64,000 nt of DNA from Candidatus Celerinatantimonas neptuna (GTDB lineage: Bacteria > Pseudomonadota > Gammaproteobacteria > Enterobacterales > Celerinatantimonadaceae): positions 613,501 through 677,500 of the forward strand of contig OU461276.1 in assembly GCA_911810475.1 (NCBI GenBank), given 5' to 3'. Shown here in pieces: positions 15,797 to 25,982 of the stretch (position 1 is its first letter; every line of letters begins with the position of its first letter). The notes beneath the pieces are model-generated. The model worked only from the letters and a program-made list of their open reading frames with translations. It had not been told where the DNA came from and did no database searches. Made by a program: the position numbers and the translations under genes.

Positions 15797-17761
15797 ATGC
15801 GCCATCCAGCTATTCTATCCGTTGCTTTATTTCCTTCCTTTATGGTTTTAGCAAATGGACAACCACCTATTCGCACCCAAACGGTCCCGATCATTCAAAT
15901 CAAACAGGATCAATTTCGTGATTTAAATCGCAACGGGAAATTAGACCCATATGAAGACTGGCGGTTAACTCCGCTGGAAAGAGCTCATGATCTCGTGCAA
16001 CGGATGACTCTTGTGGAAAAAGTAGGGGCAATGATGCATGCCTCGGCCCCTTCTAAACAAAACGCTTTAGGTGTTGGAACTCATTACGACCTAAAAAAGC
16101 TCGCTAACCTGATCCAACACAAACACATCAATACGATGATTACCCGCTTAAAAGGAAATGATCCTGCTTTACTGGCCAAACAGAACAATGCGCTTCAAAC
16201 ACTTGCCGAACATACCCGACTGGGGATCCCTGTCACCATCAGTACCGATCCACGCAACGCCTATCATTATTCAACGCATCATGATATTGACAGTTCAGAA
16301 GCAGGACGTTTTTCGAAATGGCCCCAATTTATTGGGTTTGGTGCGATCAAGGATCCTCAACTGACACGCCAATATGGCAATATAATTCGCCAGGAATATC
16401 GCGCTGTTGGCATCACTGAAGCCCTATCACCACAAGCAGACATTGCTTCGGAACCTCGCTGGCCTCGTATTGATGGAACATTTGGAGCGAATTCTCGCAC
16501 CGTTCACGATATGGTCGAAAGTTATATCGAAGGCATACAGGCTGGTCCAACCGGACTCAATCGTCACAGTGTCATTAGTGTGGTCAAACACTGGGTTGGA
16601 TATGGTGCCGCCAAGAACGGCTGGGACAGCCATAACTATTATGGACGCTTTGCAGATTTTCAGGATAATAATCTCAAAGCACATATTTACCCTTTCACTG
16701 GCGCATTCTCAGCCCATGTCGCAAGCGTTATGCCGACCTATTCAATTCTGCAGGGCGTCAATGTAAACGGCAAATCAATTGAACAAGTCGGAGCTGGATT
16801 TAGTCATTACTTACTGACCGAATTATTAAGGCATCGCTACCATTTTAATGGTGTAATTTTAAGTGATTGGCTCATTACCTCAGACTGTAAGGCCACTTGC
16901 CGCAATGGTGAAACAGCAAATCATCCTATGGAAGCTAAAGATTTAGGGATGTCCTGGGGCGTCTCAAAATTAACACCGACTCAACGATTTGCCAAAGCCA
17001 TCAACGCAGGAGTCGACCAATTTGGCGGTGTTGACACACCACAGCCTATTATCAACGCTCTAAAAGATAAATTGATTTCCATTGAAAAGATAAATCAAGC
17101 TGTTATTAAAATCATGGAGCAAAAATTTGCTATAGGCCTTTTCGAGTCCCCCTTTGTCAATCCTAAACTGGCCGAAAAAACACTCAGTCAACCATCTCAT
17201 CAGCATTTGGCTAATCAGGCTCAAGCCCGAGCTTTAGTCTTATTAAAAAATAGTCATCACCTTTTACCGCTCAAAAAAGGAAGTAAAGTCTATCTCTATC
17301 ATATTCAAACAGATATTGCCCGAAAACAGGGATTAATTGTCGTAAATTCACCTAATCTGGCTGATGTTGCGATTATGCGAATAGAAGCACCATTTAGTCA
17401 TCCGCATAACAATTACTTTTTTGGGGCAAGACAACATGAAGGATCACTTGATTACTCAAACCACAATCCAGAGTACCGGGCTTTGCTAAAAATCAGCCAA
17501 CAATGTCCGACCATTGTATCTGTCTATTTGGATCGCCCAGCCATTTTGACGAAAATAGAGCATCTGGCAAATACTTTGATCGGCAATTTCGGAGTAAGTG
17601 ATCAGGTATTGCTGGATTCATTATCAGGCAAACACCATTTTACCGGAAAACTACCGTTTGAAATTCCAGCATCGATGCAAGCCGTCAGACAACAACATTC
17701 GGATCGGCTCCACGACAGCCTTCATCCGATCTACCCCATCGGTTATGGCTTAGCCTTATAA
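15797..17761 (+). CDS. Secreted glycoside hydrolase family 3 protein
   Basis: Probable exo-acting beta-glucosidase or related beta-glycosidase, exported by an N-terminal signal peptide (about 1-20, ending VLANG). The 654-residue protein has a calcium-loop-like DLNRNGKLDPYED at 42-54, found in one secreted GH3 branch, then the TIM barrel with RLGIPVTISTD, VVKHWVGYG (KH at 264-265) and the nucleophile in VILSDW (D357). The second alpha/beta domain begins near ARALVLLKNSHHLLPL and ends IYPIGYGLAL. It lacks a fibronectin-like third domain, which fits its shorter length. GGAG precedes the ATG. A terminator in the leader suggests regulated read-through. Substrate is not predictable here. Confidence 0.9.
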   Translation: MRHPAILSVALFPSFMVLANGQPPIRTQTVPIIQIKQDQFRDLNRNGKLDPYEDWRLTPLERAHDLVQRMTLVEKVGAMMHASAPSKQNALGVGTHYDLKKLANLIQHKHINTMITRLKGNDPALLAKQNNALQTLAEHTRLGIPVTISTDPRNAYHYSTHHDIDSSEAGRFSKWPQFIGFGAIKDPQLTRQYGNIIRQEYRAVGITEALSPQADIASEPRWPRIDGTFGANSRTVHDMVESYIEGIQAGPTGLNRHSVISVVKHWVGYGAAKNGWDSHNYYGRFADFQDNNLKAHIYPFTGAFSAHVASVMPTYSILQGVNVNGKSIEQVGAGFSHYLLTELLRHRYHFNGVILSDWLITSDCKATCRNGETANHPMEAKDLGMSWGVSKLTPTQRFAKAINAGVDQFGGVDTPQPIINALKDKLISIEKINQAVIKIMEQKFAIGLFESPFVNPKLAEKTLSQPSHQHLANQAQARALVLLKNSHHLLPLKKGSKVYLYHIQTDIARKQGLIVVNSPNLADVAIMRIEAPFSHPHNNYFFGARQHEGSLDYSNHNPEYRALLKISQQCPTIVSVYLDRPAILTKIEHLANTLIGNFGVSDQVLLDSLSGKHHFTGKLPFEIPASMQAVRQQHSDRLHDSLHPIYPIGYGLAL

Positions 17762-17774
17762 CATTTAGATATAA

Positions 17775-17803
17775 GAACTGCCTGGTTCTACTCTAGGCAG
17801 TTC
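17775..17803 (+). terminator. Hairpin after the GH3 gene
   Basis: GAACTGCCT and AGGCAGTTC form a 9-bp stem with an 11-nt loop, 14 bases past the GH3 stop. The T-run is poor, so it is a weak or factor-assisted terminator. From 17804 to about 18100 nothing else is recognised. Confidence 0.45.
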
Positions 17804-18103
17804 CGAAAAAGTTATAACTCAACGGACATCACCATCGATTGTCAGAATCAAAATGCCCCGTGAATAGCGTGTCAGGCAAGGCACTGCTACACTCTTTGAG
17901 TCACCTTAAAACCATTTAGATAACTTTGACTGATATAAAATGTTCCATCGAATGAACCCATGGGATCAATCAGTAAAAACTGTTCTCAATAAGTTGGAAA
18001 TTTGTTAAATTGTTAGTTCTTAAATGAGAAGCTTTAGACTCAGCGATAATATCTGCGGGAATTGCTCTTAGTTTTATTTTTGTACGGTAACAATAAATAG
18101 TAT

Positions 18104-18210
18104 TTAACAGACAATGCCCGGTACACACCAATGCTCCAGAAGGCTGTTAATCTTTGATGATGGTTTTTGAGAATTTTAATTTAACCACCAAAAATAAGCA
18201 GCCTCGGGCA
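18104..18210 (+). ncRNA. Candidate structured leader of zwf with two exclusive folds
   Basis: Fold 1: TGCCCG (18115-18120) with CGGGCA (18205-18210), AGGCTG (18141-18146) with CAGCCT (18199-18204), and TGGTT (18161-18165) with AACCA (18183-18187); the first two 3' strands are contiguous, so the helices stack. Fold 2: TTAACAG (18104-18110) with CTGTTAA (18144-18150), which uses the CTG of AGGCTG and so excludes that helix. The structure ends about 70 bases before the zwf start. It matches no riboswitch class I know. By-eye pairing only. Confidence 0.4.
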
Positions 18211-18277
18211 ACCGAAAGAAAATGAACAAGCATACAGCCCCCCAATATTCAGTTGTATGAGTCAACGGGAACCAAAC

Positions 18278-19783
18278 ATGAATCAGTTAGATAATAGTTG
18301 TATTGCCATCTTCGGGGCATCAGGCGACCTAACTCGCCGAAAGCTCATTCCGGCATTCTATCACCTCTATGTCACAGGGCAGTTATCCGCATCTTTTTCA
18401 ATTCTCGGAATCAGCCGCACATCGTATAGCGATACTGATTACCGGGAAAAGATTAAAGAAGCCCTCATCGAAAGTGAAAAAATCGATGATTCAGAACAGT
18501 TAGACAGCTTCTGCTCGCACATCCATTATCAACCGTTAGATACAGCTGACAAAGATAATTACAACTTACTCAAATCACGTTTGAGTGAACTTGGGGAACA
18601 ATATAAAACAGCAGGTAATGTCATATATTATTTATCAACCCCCCCCAGTCTGTATGGTGTTATTCCCGAGTGCTTAGCCACCCACGATTTAAACTGTGAA
18701 GAAAATGGCTGGAAGAGACTCATCGTAGAGAAGCCTTTTGGCTATGACAAGTCCTCAGCCCTGGCCCTCGATAAGCAGTTACATCGCTTTTTCTCTGAAG
18801 AACAGATCTATCGGATTGACCATTATCTGGGTAAAGAAACTGTTCAGAACCTATTAGTTTTCCGGTTCTCAAACGGGTTATTTGAACCTTTATGGAATCG
18901 TAACTATATCGATCATATCGAAATTACATCAGCCGAATCGATCGGAGTCGAAGGCCGTGGTGGTTATTACGATGGGGCCGGGGCAATGCGTGATATGTTC
19001 CAAAATCATCTATTACAAGTGCTCGCACTAGTTGCCATGGAACCACCAGCCATGATCAACTCCAATGCTATTCGAAACGAAACCGTTAAAGTCTTTCATA
19101 GCCTTCACCCGCTAGATGAACAGGCCCTAGAAAACAATCTCATTCTCGGACAGTACACAGGCTCCCTTGTCCGCGGAGAGACATTGCCGGGTTATCGCGA
19201 AGAAGAAGGCGTTTCAAACGAATCTCGTACCGAAACATACGTTGCACTCAAGCTATTTATCGACAACTGGCGCTGGAATGGTGTTCCTTTTTATGTTCGT
19301 ACCGGGAAACGACTACCGACACGAGTCACCGAAGTCGTCATCCATTTCAAAAAAACACCACATCCTGTGTTTGGTAAAGATACTCCTGATAATAAACTTG
19401 TGATCCGTATTCAGCCAGATGAAGGTATTCTGATGAAGTTTGCACTTAAAAAACCAGGTGCTGGATTTAATTCTCATGAAGTGTCCATGGATTTCCATTA
19501 CGACAGTCTCAACGGAATGAAGGTTCTAACAGCCTATGAGCGTCTGTTGTTAGATGCGATTAAAGGTGATCCGACCTTATTTGCCCGTAGTGATGCGGTA
19601 TTAGCCTGCTGGGACTTTGTACAACCCATTTTAGATGTAACACAAAAAGGAAATCAGGCTTTATACGGTTATGCTTGTGGTACATGGGGACCCAAAGAAG
19701 CCTATCAAATGCTCAGGAAAGATGGTCGGGAATGGCGTTTCCCCTGCAAGAATTTAACAGATACTGATTACTGTGAGCTCTAA
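18278..19783 (+). CDS. zwf: Glucose-6-phosphate 1-dehydrogenase
   Basis: Oxidises glucose 6-phosphate to 6-phosphogluconolactone with NADP+, the entry to the oxidative pentose phosphate and Entner-Doudoroff routes. The 501-residue protein has [11 protein letters not shown] at 12-22 (nucleotide site), IVEKPFG near 149-155 and the active-site RIDHYLGKE at 179-187. ATG 18278 (MNQLDNS) is preferred to 18257 because GGGA lies upstream and homologues start close to it. First of zwf-pgl-gnd, with pgl one base after its stop. No edd or eda is seen, so the carbon flows to ribulose 5-phosphate via Gnd. Confidence 0.97.
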   Translation: MNQLDNSCIAIFGASGDLTRRKLIPAFYHLYVTGQLSASFSILGISRTSYSDTDYREKIKEALIESEKIDDSEQLDSFCSHIHYQPLDTADKDNYNLLKSRLSELGEQYKTAGNVIYYLSTPPSLYGVIPECLATHDLNCEENGWKRLIVEKPFGYDKSSALALDKQLHRFFSEEQIYRIDHYLGKETVQNLLVFRFSNGLFEPLWNRNYIDHIEITSAESIGVEGRGGYYDGAGAMRDMFQNHLLQVLALVAMEPPAMINSNAIRNETVKVFHSLHPLDEQALENNLILGQYTGSLVRGETLPGYREEEGVSNESRTETYVALKLFIDNWRWNGVPFYVRTGKRLPTRVTEVVIHFKKTPHPVFGKDTPDNKLVIRIQPDEGILMKFALKKPGAGFNSHEVSMDFHYDSLNGMKVLTAYERLLLDAIKGDPTLFARSDAVLACWDFVQPILDVTQKGNQALYGYACGTWGPKEAYQMLRKDGREWRFPCKNLTDTDYCEL

Positions 19784-19784
19784 A

Positions 19785-20492
19785 ATGATTAACTCAAAGG
19801 TTTTTAATTCCTCCAATGATGTAATTACCTCATTGTGTGAAGAGTTACAAAAATACGGTGAACGTGATACCCCGGTCCATATTTCTTTATCAGGAGGTAG
19901 TACTCCAAAACGTTGGTTTGAACGACTCCATCAGGATTACGCGAATAAAATCAACTGGAGTAATCTCCATTTTTGGTGGGGAGATGAACGGTGTGTACAA
20001 CCAGACGATCCAGAAAGTAACTATGGACAAGCCAAAGCATTATTATTTGATCATATCTCAATTCCGGATAGCCATATTCATCGGATTCTCGGTGAAAATA
20101 ACCCGGAACAAGAGGCACAACGTCTGGCAGAAGAAATATGCACCCTGGTACCTAAAATCCACGGCATTCCCTCTTTTGACTGGATCATCTTAGGCATGGG
20201 AGATGATGGACATACTGCATCGCTTTTCCCTAACCAGACTGATTTTAATGCACCAGAATTAACACTCGTTGCATCTCATCCTCAAAGTGGCCAGCTTCGT
20301 GTATCCAAAAGTGCCAGATTACTGAGTAATGCAGAGAGAATTACTTACCTGGTATTAGGTGACAATAAAGCGAAGCGACTACAAGAAATTGCGACACATC
20401 ATGCTGCCGATTTGCCCTACCCTGCGGCCAAAATTAAAGCACGCAAAATTACTGAATGGTATCTCGATACCCTCGCAGCCAAAGATTTATAA
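19785..20492 (+). CDS. pgl: 6-phosphogluconolactonase
   Basis: Hydrolyses 6-phosphogluconolactone to 6-phosphogluconate. The 235-residue DevB/NagB-fold protein has ISLSGGSTPKRWFE, FWWGDERCVQPDDPESN and WIILGMGDDGHTASLFP, the three conserved Pgl segments. ATG 19785 starts one base after the zwf stop with no clear ribosome site, so it is probably translated by coupling; a GTG at 19773 would overlap zwf by 11 bp. It links zwf and gnd in one operon. Confidence 0.96.
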   Translation: MINSKVFNSSNDVITSLCEELQKYGERDTPVHISLSGGSTPKRWFERLHQDYANKINWSNLHFWWGDERCVQPDDPESNYGQAKALLFDHISIPDSHIHRILGENNPEQEAQRLAEEICTLVPKIHGIPSFDWIILGMGDDGHTASLFPNQTDFNAPELTLVASHPQSGQLRVSKSARLLSNAERITYLVLGDNKAKRLQEIATHHAADLPYPAAKIKARKITEWYLDTLAAKDL

Positions 20493-20505
20493 GTAAGGAG
20501 TTTGA

Positions 20506-21957
20506 ATGAAAAAAGGTGATATCGGTGTAATCGGACTGGCCGTTATGGGCCAAAACCTGATTCTCAACATGAACGATCATGGGTTTAAAGTCGTTGCATA
20601 TAACCGGACAACATCCAAAGTCGATGATTTTCTAAACGATGCAGCCAAAGGAACCCATGTGATTGGTGCCTATTCACTGGAAGATCTGGTTGAAAAGCTA
20701 GAAAAGCCACGCAAAGTGATGCTAATGGTTCGTGCAGGAACTGTCGTTGATGCATTTATTGAACAATTGGCCCCTCTTCTTGAGGAAGGCGATATTATCA
20801 TCGACGGAGGAAACTCGAATTATCCAGATACCAACCGCCGTACTCAAGCTCTCTATCAAAAAGGGTTACGTTATATAGGCACCGGTGTTTCAGGCGGTGA
20901 AGAAGGGGCCCGTTTCGGACCATCCATCATGCCAGGTGGCAATGCAGATGCATGGCCTCATGTTAAGCCGATTTTTCAGGCTATTTCAGCTAAAACAGAG
21001 CAAAATGAACCTTGTTGTGACTGGGTTGGTAAAGATGGCGCCGGACATTTTGTCAAGATGGTACACAACGGCATCGAATATGGTGATATGCAGCTCATCA
21101 GCGAAGCCTACCACTTTCTAAAAGAAGGGCTGGGACTCTCTTACGAGAAGATGCAAGAAATCTTCAAACAGTGGAATACAACTGAATTAGACAGTTACCT
21201 GGTTGAAATTACAACCGATATTCTCGGTTACAAAGATGAAGACGGTGAGCCATTGGTTGAGCATATTCTCGATGCAGCCGGCCAAAAAGGAACCGGGAAA
21301 TGGACCGGCATTAACGCTTTGGATCTTGGTATTCCATTGACACTGATCTCAGAGTCTGTTTTTTCCCGTTGCCTGTCATCACTTAAAGATCAACGTGTTG
21401 CAGCACAGAGTTTATTCAACAAACAGATCAAAACAGTCGATGGCGATGTAAACGAGTGGGTTGAAGCACTGCGCCAGGCACTACTGGCTTCCAAAATCAT
21501 ATCCTATGCTCAGGGATTCATGCTGATTCGTCAGGCCTCTGAAGAAAATGACTGGTCTCTGAATTATGGTAGTGTGGCTTTAATGTGGCGTGGCGGTTGT
21601 ATTATTCGTAGCGCATTTCTCGGTAATATTCGCGATGCTTATGCAAACAACCCAGATCTACAATTCTTAGGCTCTGATCCTTACTTTAAAGGGATCTTAG
21701 AAAACTGTATGAAAGCATGGCGTAAAGTCGTTTCCAAATCAATCGAGATTGGCTTACCCATGCCATGTATGGCTGCCGCTTTAACATTTTTAGACGGTTA
21801 CACAACAGCGAGACTTCCCGCAAACCTGTTACAGGCTCAGCGCGATTACTTCGGCGCACACACCTACGAACGAACCGATAAACCTCGCGGCGAATTTTTC
21901 CACACAAACTGGACCGGCAAAGGTGGCAATACGGCTTCAACAACTTACGATGTCTAA
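20506..21957 (+). CDS. gnd: 6-phosphogluconate dehydrogenase, decarboxylating
   Basis: Oxidative decarboxylation of 6-phosphogluconate to ribulose 5-phosphate with NADP+. The 483-residue length is that of the long dimeric form. N-terminal Rossmann fold begins GVIGLAVMGQNLILNM with NRTTSK for the NADP phosphate; GVSGGEEGARFGPSIMPGG and KMVHNGIEYGDMQLI hold substrate and catalytic Lys and Glu residues; the C-terminal tail reaches the partner subunit. AAGGAG precedes the ATG. Third gene of zwf-pgl-gnd and followed by a terminator. Confidence 0.97.
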   Translation: MKKGDIGVIGLAVMGQNLILNMNDHGFKVVAYNRTTSKVDDFLNDAAKGTHVIGAYSLEDLVEKLEKPRKVMLMVRAGTVVDAFIEQLAPLLEEGDIIIDGGNSNYPDTNRRTQALYQKGLRYIGTGVSGGEEGARFGPSIMPGGNADAWPHVKPIFQAISAKTEQNEPCCDWVGKDGAGHFVKMVHNGIEYGDMQLISEAYHFLKEGLGLSYEKMQEIFKQWNTTELDSYLVEITTDILGYKDEDGEPLVEHILDAAGQKGTGKWTGINALDLGIPLTLISESVFSRCLSSLKDQRVAAQSLFNKQIKTVDGDVNEWVEALRQALLASKIISYAQGFMLIRQASEENDWSLNYGSVALMWRGGCIIRSAFLGNIRDAYANNPDLQFLGSDPYFKGILENCMKAWRKVVSKSIEIGLPMPCMAAALTFLDGYTTARLPANLLQAQRDYFGAHTYERTDKPRGEFFHTNWTGKGGNTASTTYDV

Positions 21958-21971
21958 GTTAACTTCAGCCT

Positions 21972-22014
21972 GATACAAAATTAAGAAGGGGCCATATCGG
22001 CCCTTTTTTGTATC
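21972..22014. terminator. Intrinsic terminator between gnd and the chemoreceptor
   Basis: GGGCC (21989-21993) pairs with GGCCC (21999-22003), with an outer GATACAAAA/TTTTGTATC stem (21972-21980 and 22006-22014) and a six-T run on the plus strand. The outer A-run gives a T-run on the minus strand, so it should work for both converging genes. Confidence 0.85.
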
Positions 22015-22025
22015 GAATAAATAAA

Positions 22026-23366
22026 TTATTGCTGTATATGGGCAAACTGACCTATCGCCTGAACCACCGACTCTGCATGTTCATTAATCTGTTGCATCGT
22101 TGTTCCTGCCTGCTGTGTTAATTCAACGCTTTTATCTACCTGGGGCAATAATCCATCCATTTGCTCAACAGCAATCTGACTTTGATTTTGGATATCAGAC
22201 ACCATTAAGCTAATTTCAGAGGTTGAATGAGAAGTCCGCTCAGCCAGTTGTCTGACCTCATCTGCAACTACCGAAAAACCACGGCCGGCACTACCGGCCC
22301 GGGCTGCTTCAATTGCAGCATTCAGCGCCAATAAATTCGTTTGATCGGCAATGCCCCGAATCGTCTGAACAATCGTCGAAATTTGCTCTGAACGCTCCCC
22401 CAGTACTTTTACCTCTTCACTCGCTGCTTCTATACTACTTTCTATTTGCTGAATGCCACTGACGCTATCATTAATATGAACAACACCTTCTGAGCACCAG
22501 TCCCGGGTTTGCTCAGATACATCAAAAGCAAAGTGAGCACTTTCTCGCTCTGCCTGTTGTCGCTCGATTTCCTCGGTAATATCGGTTGCGAACTTAACTG
22601 CTCCGGTCACTACCCCTTGTTCATCGATGATGGGGTTATAACTTGCCTGCAGCCAACGAACGGAACCATCTTTAGCAAATCGCTTAACCCGGGCTGCGAC
22701 AAAATCACCATTTTTAATCTGCTCCCACAACTGATGATATTCATGACTCTGGGTATACTCTTCGTCACAAAATTGCCTGTGATACATCCCTTGCAACTCA
22801 GACTGATGATATCCCATAACTTTCAGAAAATTTTCATTGGCATTTCGAACACGCTCATCTAAAGAAAATTCAATCATTGCCATCACCCGATCCAGAGCAT
22901 TCACAATCGCTTTTTGCCGGTTGGCTTCGGTAACTCGATTAGTAATATCTGAGGCTAATTTAACAACTCTTACAACATGACCCTGTTCATCTTTAAGTGG
23001 AGAATAACTGGCTTCCAGCCATATTAGTTCACCTCTGGCATTCAAACGGGGAACCCGTCCTGTAAACACATCTCCTTTGCGTAAACGAGCCCAAAACTTC
23101 TGATATTCTGGAGAGTTAACATAATCGTTCGTGCAAAAAATCTGATGCGACTTTCCCATAAGTTCATCAAATGAGGTGTAGCTAAACGTTTTCAGAAAAT
23201 TTTCATTTGCACTTTCTATTTCTCCATCAATCGAAAAATAGATCACAGCCATCGAACTATAAATTGCATCATGTTCAGCTCGTAATTGACTTAATTGCAA
23301 TTGAGCTTGCTCCCTTTCGGCCAACGATTTCTGGCTTTCCCATAATCTAAATCGACCTAATGACAT
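22026..23366 (-). CDS. Soluble PAS-PAS methyl-accepting chemotaxis protein
   Basis: Chemoreceptor that should signal to CheA/CheW. The 446-residue protein has no transmembrane segment. A short coiled N terminus (about 10-30) leads into two similar PAS domains at about 30-145 and 152-268; both share FL..F.Y...EL.G..H..FC, and such PAS domains often bind haem or flavin. The receptor signalling hairpin is at about 285-446 with tip [16 protein letters not shown] at 343-358. The layout is like Pseudomonas BdlA and related energy or redox sensors. No pentapeptide tether is present. A strong AAGGAG precedes the start. No chemotaxis operon is adjacent. Confidence 0.92.
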   Translation of the reverse strand: MSLGRFRLWESQKSLAEREQAQLQLSQLRAEHDAIYSSMAVIYFSIDGEIESANENFLKTFSYTSFDELMGKSHQIFCTNDYVNSPEYQKFWARLRKGDVFTGRVPRLNARGELIWLEASYSPLKDEQGHVVRVVKLASDITNRVTEANRQKAIVNALDRVMAMIEFSLDERVRNANENFLKVMGYHQSELQGMYHRQFCDEEYTQSHEYHQLWEQIKNGDFVAARVKRFAKDGSVRWLQASYNPIIDEQGVVTGAVKFATDITEEIERQQAERESAHFAFDVSEQTRDWCSEGVVHINDSVSGIQQIESSIEAASEEVKVLGERSEQISTIVQTIRGIADQTNLLALNAAIEAARAGSAGRGFSVVADEVRQLAERTSHSTSEISLMVSDIQNQSQIAVEQMDGLLPQVDKSVELTQQAGTTMQQINEHAESVVQAIGQFAHIQQ

Positions 23367-23689
23367 ACTCTCTCCTTAATGTCTGGATTACTCCTATCCT
23401 GAGGAATGCGTTCAGAACTAATCATCATTAATCAATGCAAATCAGTTGCCATTTATAATGCCCATAAAAAACAATTTTTTATTTACAATTCAAAAAATTA
23501 CAAAATTAGTGCCAACTACTGAAAAGCACTCTAGCATATTCAATCGTAAAAACTTTGTACCTTTTGCATTCTGCAATATAAAAAATCATGTAGAGCACAA
23601 TCACTTTATCTCTTTACTTTCCTGCTGATGGATACTTTAAAATTAACTTAGCCTGATTATTAAGCAATAACGGCACGAAGGAGCAAAAC
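23367..23689. other. Divergent intergenic region, 323 bp
   Basis: Separates the chemoreceptor from the small secreted protein gene. AT-rich; presumably holds both promoters. A 60-codon plus frame here has no ribosome site and low-complexity composition. Nothing else is recognised. Confidence 0.5.
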
Positions 23690-23926
23690 ATGAGTTCAAC
23701 ATACAATGTTAAATCGATCATCAAAGCAGCCTTTATTTTCGCTGCCGTTTTATTAAGCACGAAAGCTATCGCAGATGGTTTTTCATCTTCCGATACATCA
23801 GTAAATCCCAACGTAACCGCTTCATCCGTTTGGCAACAAATGGGACAATGGATGCATCACGGCTTTAATCATGAACATCAATGCTCAGGCATGATGGGTA
23901 AAGCTTTTTATAGAAATAATAACTAG
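23690..23926 (+). CDS. Small exported His/Met-rich protein
   Basis: Not recognised as a named family. The 78-residue protein has a signal peptide (IIKAAFIFAAVLLSTKAIA, cleavage near residue 29) and a mature part of about 50 residues ending in WMHHGFNHEHQCSGMMGKAF. The cluster of four His, one Cys and Met pairs could bind copper, nickel or haem. A strong AAGGAG lies at the right spacing before the ATG, which is the main reason to call it real. It precedes another small gene with a Cys-rich tail. Function is unproven. Confidence 0.7.
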   Translation: MSSTYNVKSIIKAAFIFAAVLLSTKAIADGFSSSDTSVNPNVTASSVWQQMGQWMHHGFNHEHQCSGMMGKAFYRNNN

Positions 23927-24112
23927 ATCGTATTGACGTTTAACCGTTATTTGCTGTTTATCCAAAAAAGCCGGTTCTGTGACAGAAAGTCATCTACACA
24001 ATCATGACCAGACAATAAATAAATGAACAACGACACATAACAACAGAGTCATTCAAACGCTAATACACCGATGCAAGACAGGAATAATAGAGTAGCAATA
24101 TACGGAGAATAC

Positions 24113-24412
24113 ATGGCTAATTTTGATGTGGTTCGAACCCTATACCTGGATGAATGTATTTCACCAGAAAAATACACAACTTTAATGAATATGACTGGCA
24201 TCTGTTCGATTGAGAATAAAGGCAAAAAACTTAAACTGCATTATGATGTCAGAAAACTTCAGTTCCACCAGATTCTAGATGAAACAGATCTAAAAATCAG
24301 TCGCACCCGGCTACAACAATGGAAATATAACTACTATCAATTTACTGACTCAAATCTTGCACAGGCATCTGGCCATATACCACATTGCTGCAATAAAATT
24401 CCACGTTCGTAA
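24113..24412 (+). CDS. Small HMA-like protein with C-terminal Cys pair
   Basis: The 99-residue protein resembles small proteins annotated as cation-transport associated: TLMNMTGICSIENKGKKLKL, then HYDVRKLQFHQILDE, follows the beta-alpha-beta pattern of heavy-metal-associated domains but lacks CxxC. The C terminus HIPHCCNKIP offers a Cys-Cys and His site. ATG 24113 is chosen because CGGAGAA sits just upstream; the frame is open back to 24071 without a ribosome site. It is followed by an MdtD-like exporter on the same strand. A role in metal handling is an inference from composition. Confidence 0.65.
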   Translation: MANFDVVRTLYLDECISPEKYTTLMNMTGICSIENKGKKLKLHYDVRKLQFHQILDETDLKISRTRLQQWKYNYYQFTDSNLAQASGHIPHCCNKIPRS

Positions 24413-24590
24413 CCGGAAACCACATTTAACAAGCCCGTCTCCCTTGACAATCACACATTGCCAGAAGACGCATATTCCGGCATAATCAGTTGTTTCAGAT
24501 AAACTGTAGTATCCCATCCATCTACAGATCTATATACATCTCTGCGATTTCAAAATTTCAATCAAGCTGATATTCAGACTAGGAGTTATA

Positions 24591-25982
24591 ATGACCGAGC
24601 CGGTTACCGGCAAGCCACTGCTATGGTTAGTTGCAATTGCCTTTTTCATGCAAACTCTTGATGGCACAATCGTTAATACTGCCCTTCCTTCCATGGCAAA
24701 AGCTCTCAATGAAAGCCCTCTAAACATGCAATCTGTCATTGAAGCATATCTTCTGACTGTTGCAATTTTAATCCCGGCTTCAGGTTGGTTAGCCGATCGG
24801 TTTGGCACCCGTAAGATATTTATACTGGCGATTACATTATTTGGCCTTGGTTCTTTTTGCTGTGCTCAGTCTCAGTCCTTAAATCAGCTTGTCGCATCGC
24901 GTGTATTACAGGGAATTGGTGGATCACTAATGCTGCCTGTCGGACGTCTGGCGATCCTTAGAACAATCCCCCGTCGAACATTTCTGGCAGCCATGAGCTT
25001 TGTAGTCATGCCTGGACTTATCGGGCCGGTCATCGGACCGGCATTAGGTGGATTTTTAGTTGAGGTTGCCACATGGCACTGGGTCTTCCTTATTAATATT
25101 CCTGTTGCCATTATTGGTTTAATCATTGCATGTAAAGTCATGCCTGATATCCGCTATCCAAGGCCTGAACATTTTGACTACTGTGGATTTCTAATTTTAG
25201 CCGGTGCAATGGCATCACTGACAATTGGGTTAGATCTTCTTTCTCATCAAAAATCAGGTAGCAGTACAGCTGTTATTTATCTGTCTGTTGGATTTCTTTT
25301 AGGAGGCGGATACTGGTTACTAGCCTATTATCAAAAAACACCTTTATTTCCTCCCCGATTATTTAAGGTTAGAACATTCACTATTGGTGCCTTAGCCAAT
25401 GTATTTTACCGGATGGGAACAGGCGCTATGCCTTTATTAATTCCTTTATATTTGCAATTAGGTCAAGGATTCAGCCCATTTTATGCCGGATTATCAATGA
25501 TCCCAATCGCCTTATTTGCAATGATTGCCAAAAAGTATGTCGTGCAGTTAATCCATCGCTTCGGTTATCGGAATGTACTACTAACCGTCTGTTTATTACA
25601 AACTCTGTGCATTGCCTCATTTGCTCTGACCAATTCACTTTTCCCGACCATTTTAGTTCAACTCTCCATCTTAGGCGCTTTAAACTCGATAACATTCAGC
25701 TGTATCGGGACAATCTCTTTACGCGATCTAAATAATGAACTGGCAAGCTCTGGCAACAGTTTACTTTCTGTACTTCAGCAATTGGGATTTAGTTTAGGAA
25801 CTGCATGTGGAGCAACCTTACTGGCGATTTTCTACCGGATCTCTCCCGATGGGAAAGATATGCTTTGGGGATTCAACCACACCTTTCTGACCATTGCCTG
25901 TATTGTTATGATCCCGATTTTCTTATATCTCATGCTCCCGCATGATGCGCCAAAGCAAAAAAAACGAATTCACAATACATAA
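24591..25982 (+). CDS. mdtD: MdtD-like MFS drug transporter
   Basis: Inner-membrane proton-coupled efflux pump of the 14-helix DHA2 branch. The 463-residue protein tracks E. coli MdtD closely: MQTLDGTIVNTALPSMAKAL (motif D1), GWLADRFGTRKIF (motif A), ARVL-like SRVLQGIGGSLMLPVGRL (motif B) and GPVIGPALGGFLVE (motif C). The substrate is unknown; in E. coli, mdtD lies in the BaeR-controlled mdtABCD operon, but here it stands alone. AGGAG precedes the ATG. Confidence 0.88.
   Translation: MTEPVTGKPLLWLVAIAFFMQTLDGTIVNTALPSMAKALNESPLNMQSVIEAYLLTVAILIPASGWLADRFGTRKIFILAITLFGLGSFCCAQSQSLNQLVASRVLQGIGGSLMLPVGRLAILRTIPRRTFLAAMSFVVMPGLIGPVIGPALGGFLVEVATWHWVFLINIPVAIIGLIIACKVMPDIRYPRPEHFDYCGFLILAGAMASLTIGLDLLSHQKSGSSTAVIYLSVGFLLGGGYWLLAYYQKTPLFPPRLFKVRTFTIGALANVFYRMGTGAMPLLIPLYLQLGQGFSPFYAGLSMIPIALFAMIAKKYVVQLIHRFGYRNVLLTVCLLQTLCIASFALTNSLFPTILVQLSILGALNSITFSCIGTISLRDLNNELASSGNSLLSVLQQLGFSLGTACGATLLAIFYRISPDGKDMLWGFNHTFLTIACIVMIPIFLYLMLPHDAPKQKKRIHNT

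Noticed and set aside
23446-23811. Short frames on both strands around 23.4-23.8 kb
   Set aside because: Low-complexity and antisense to the supported small exported-protein gene.
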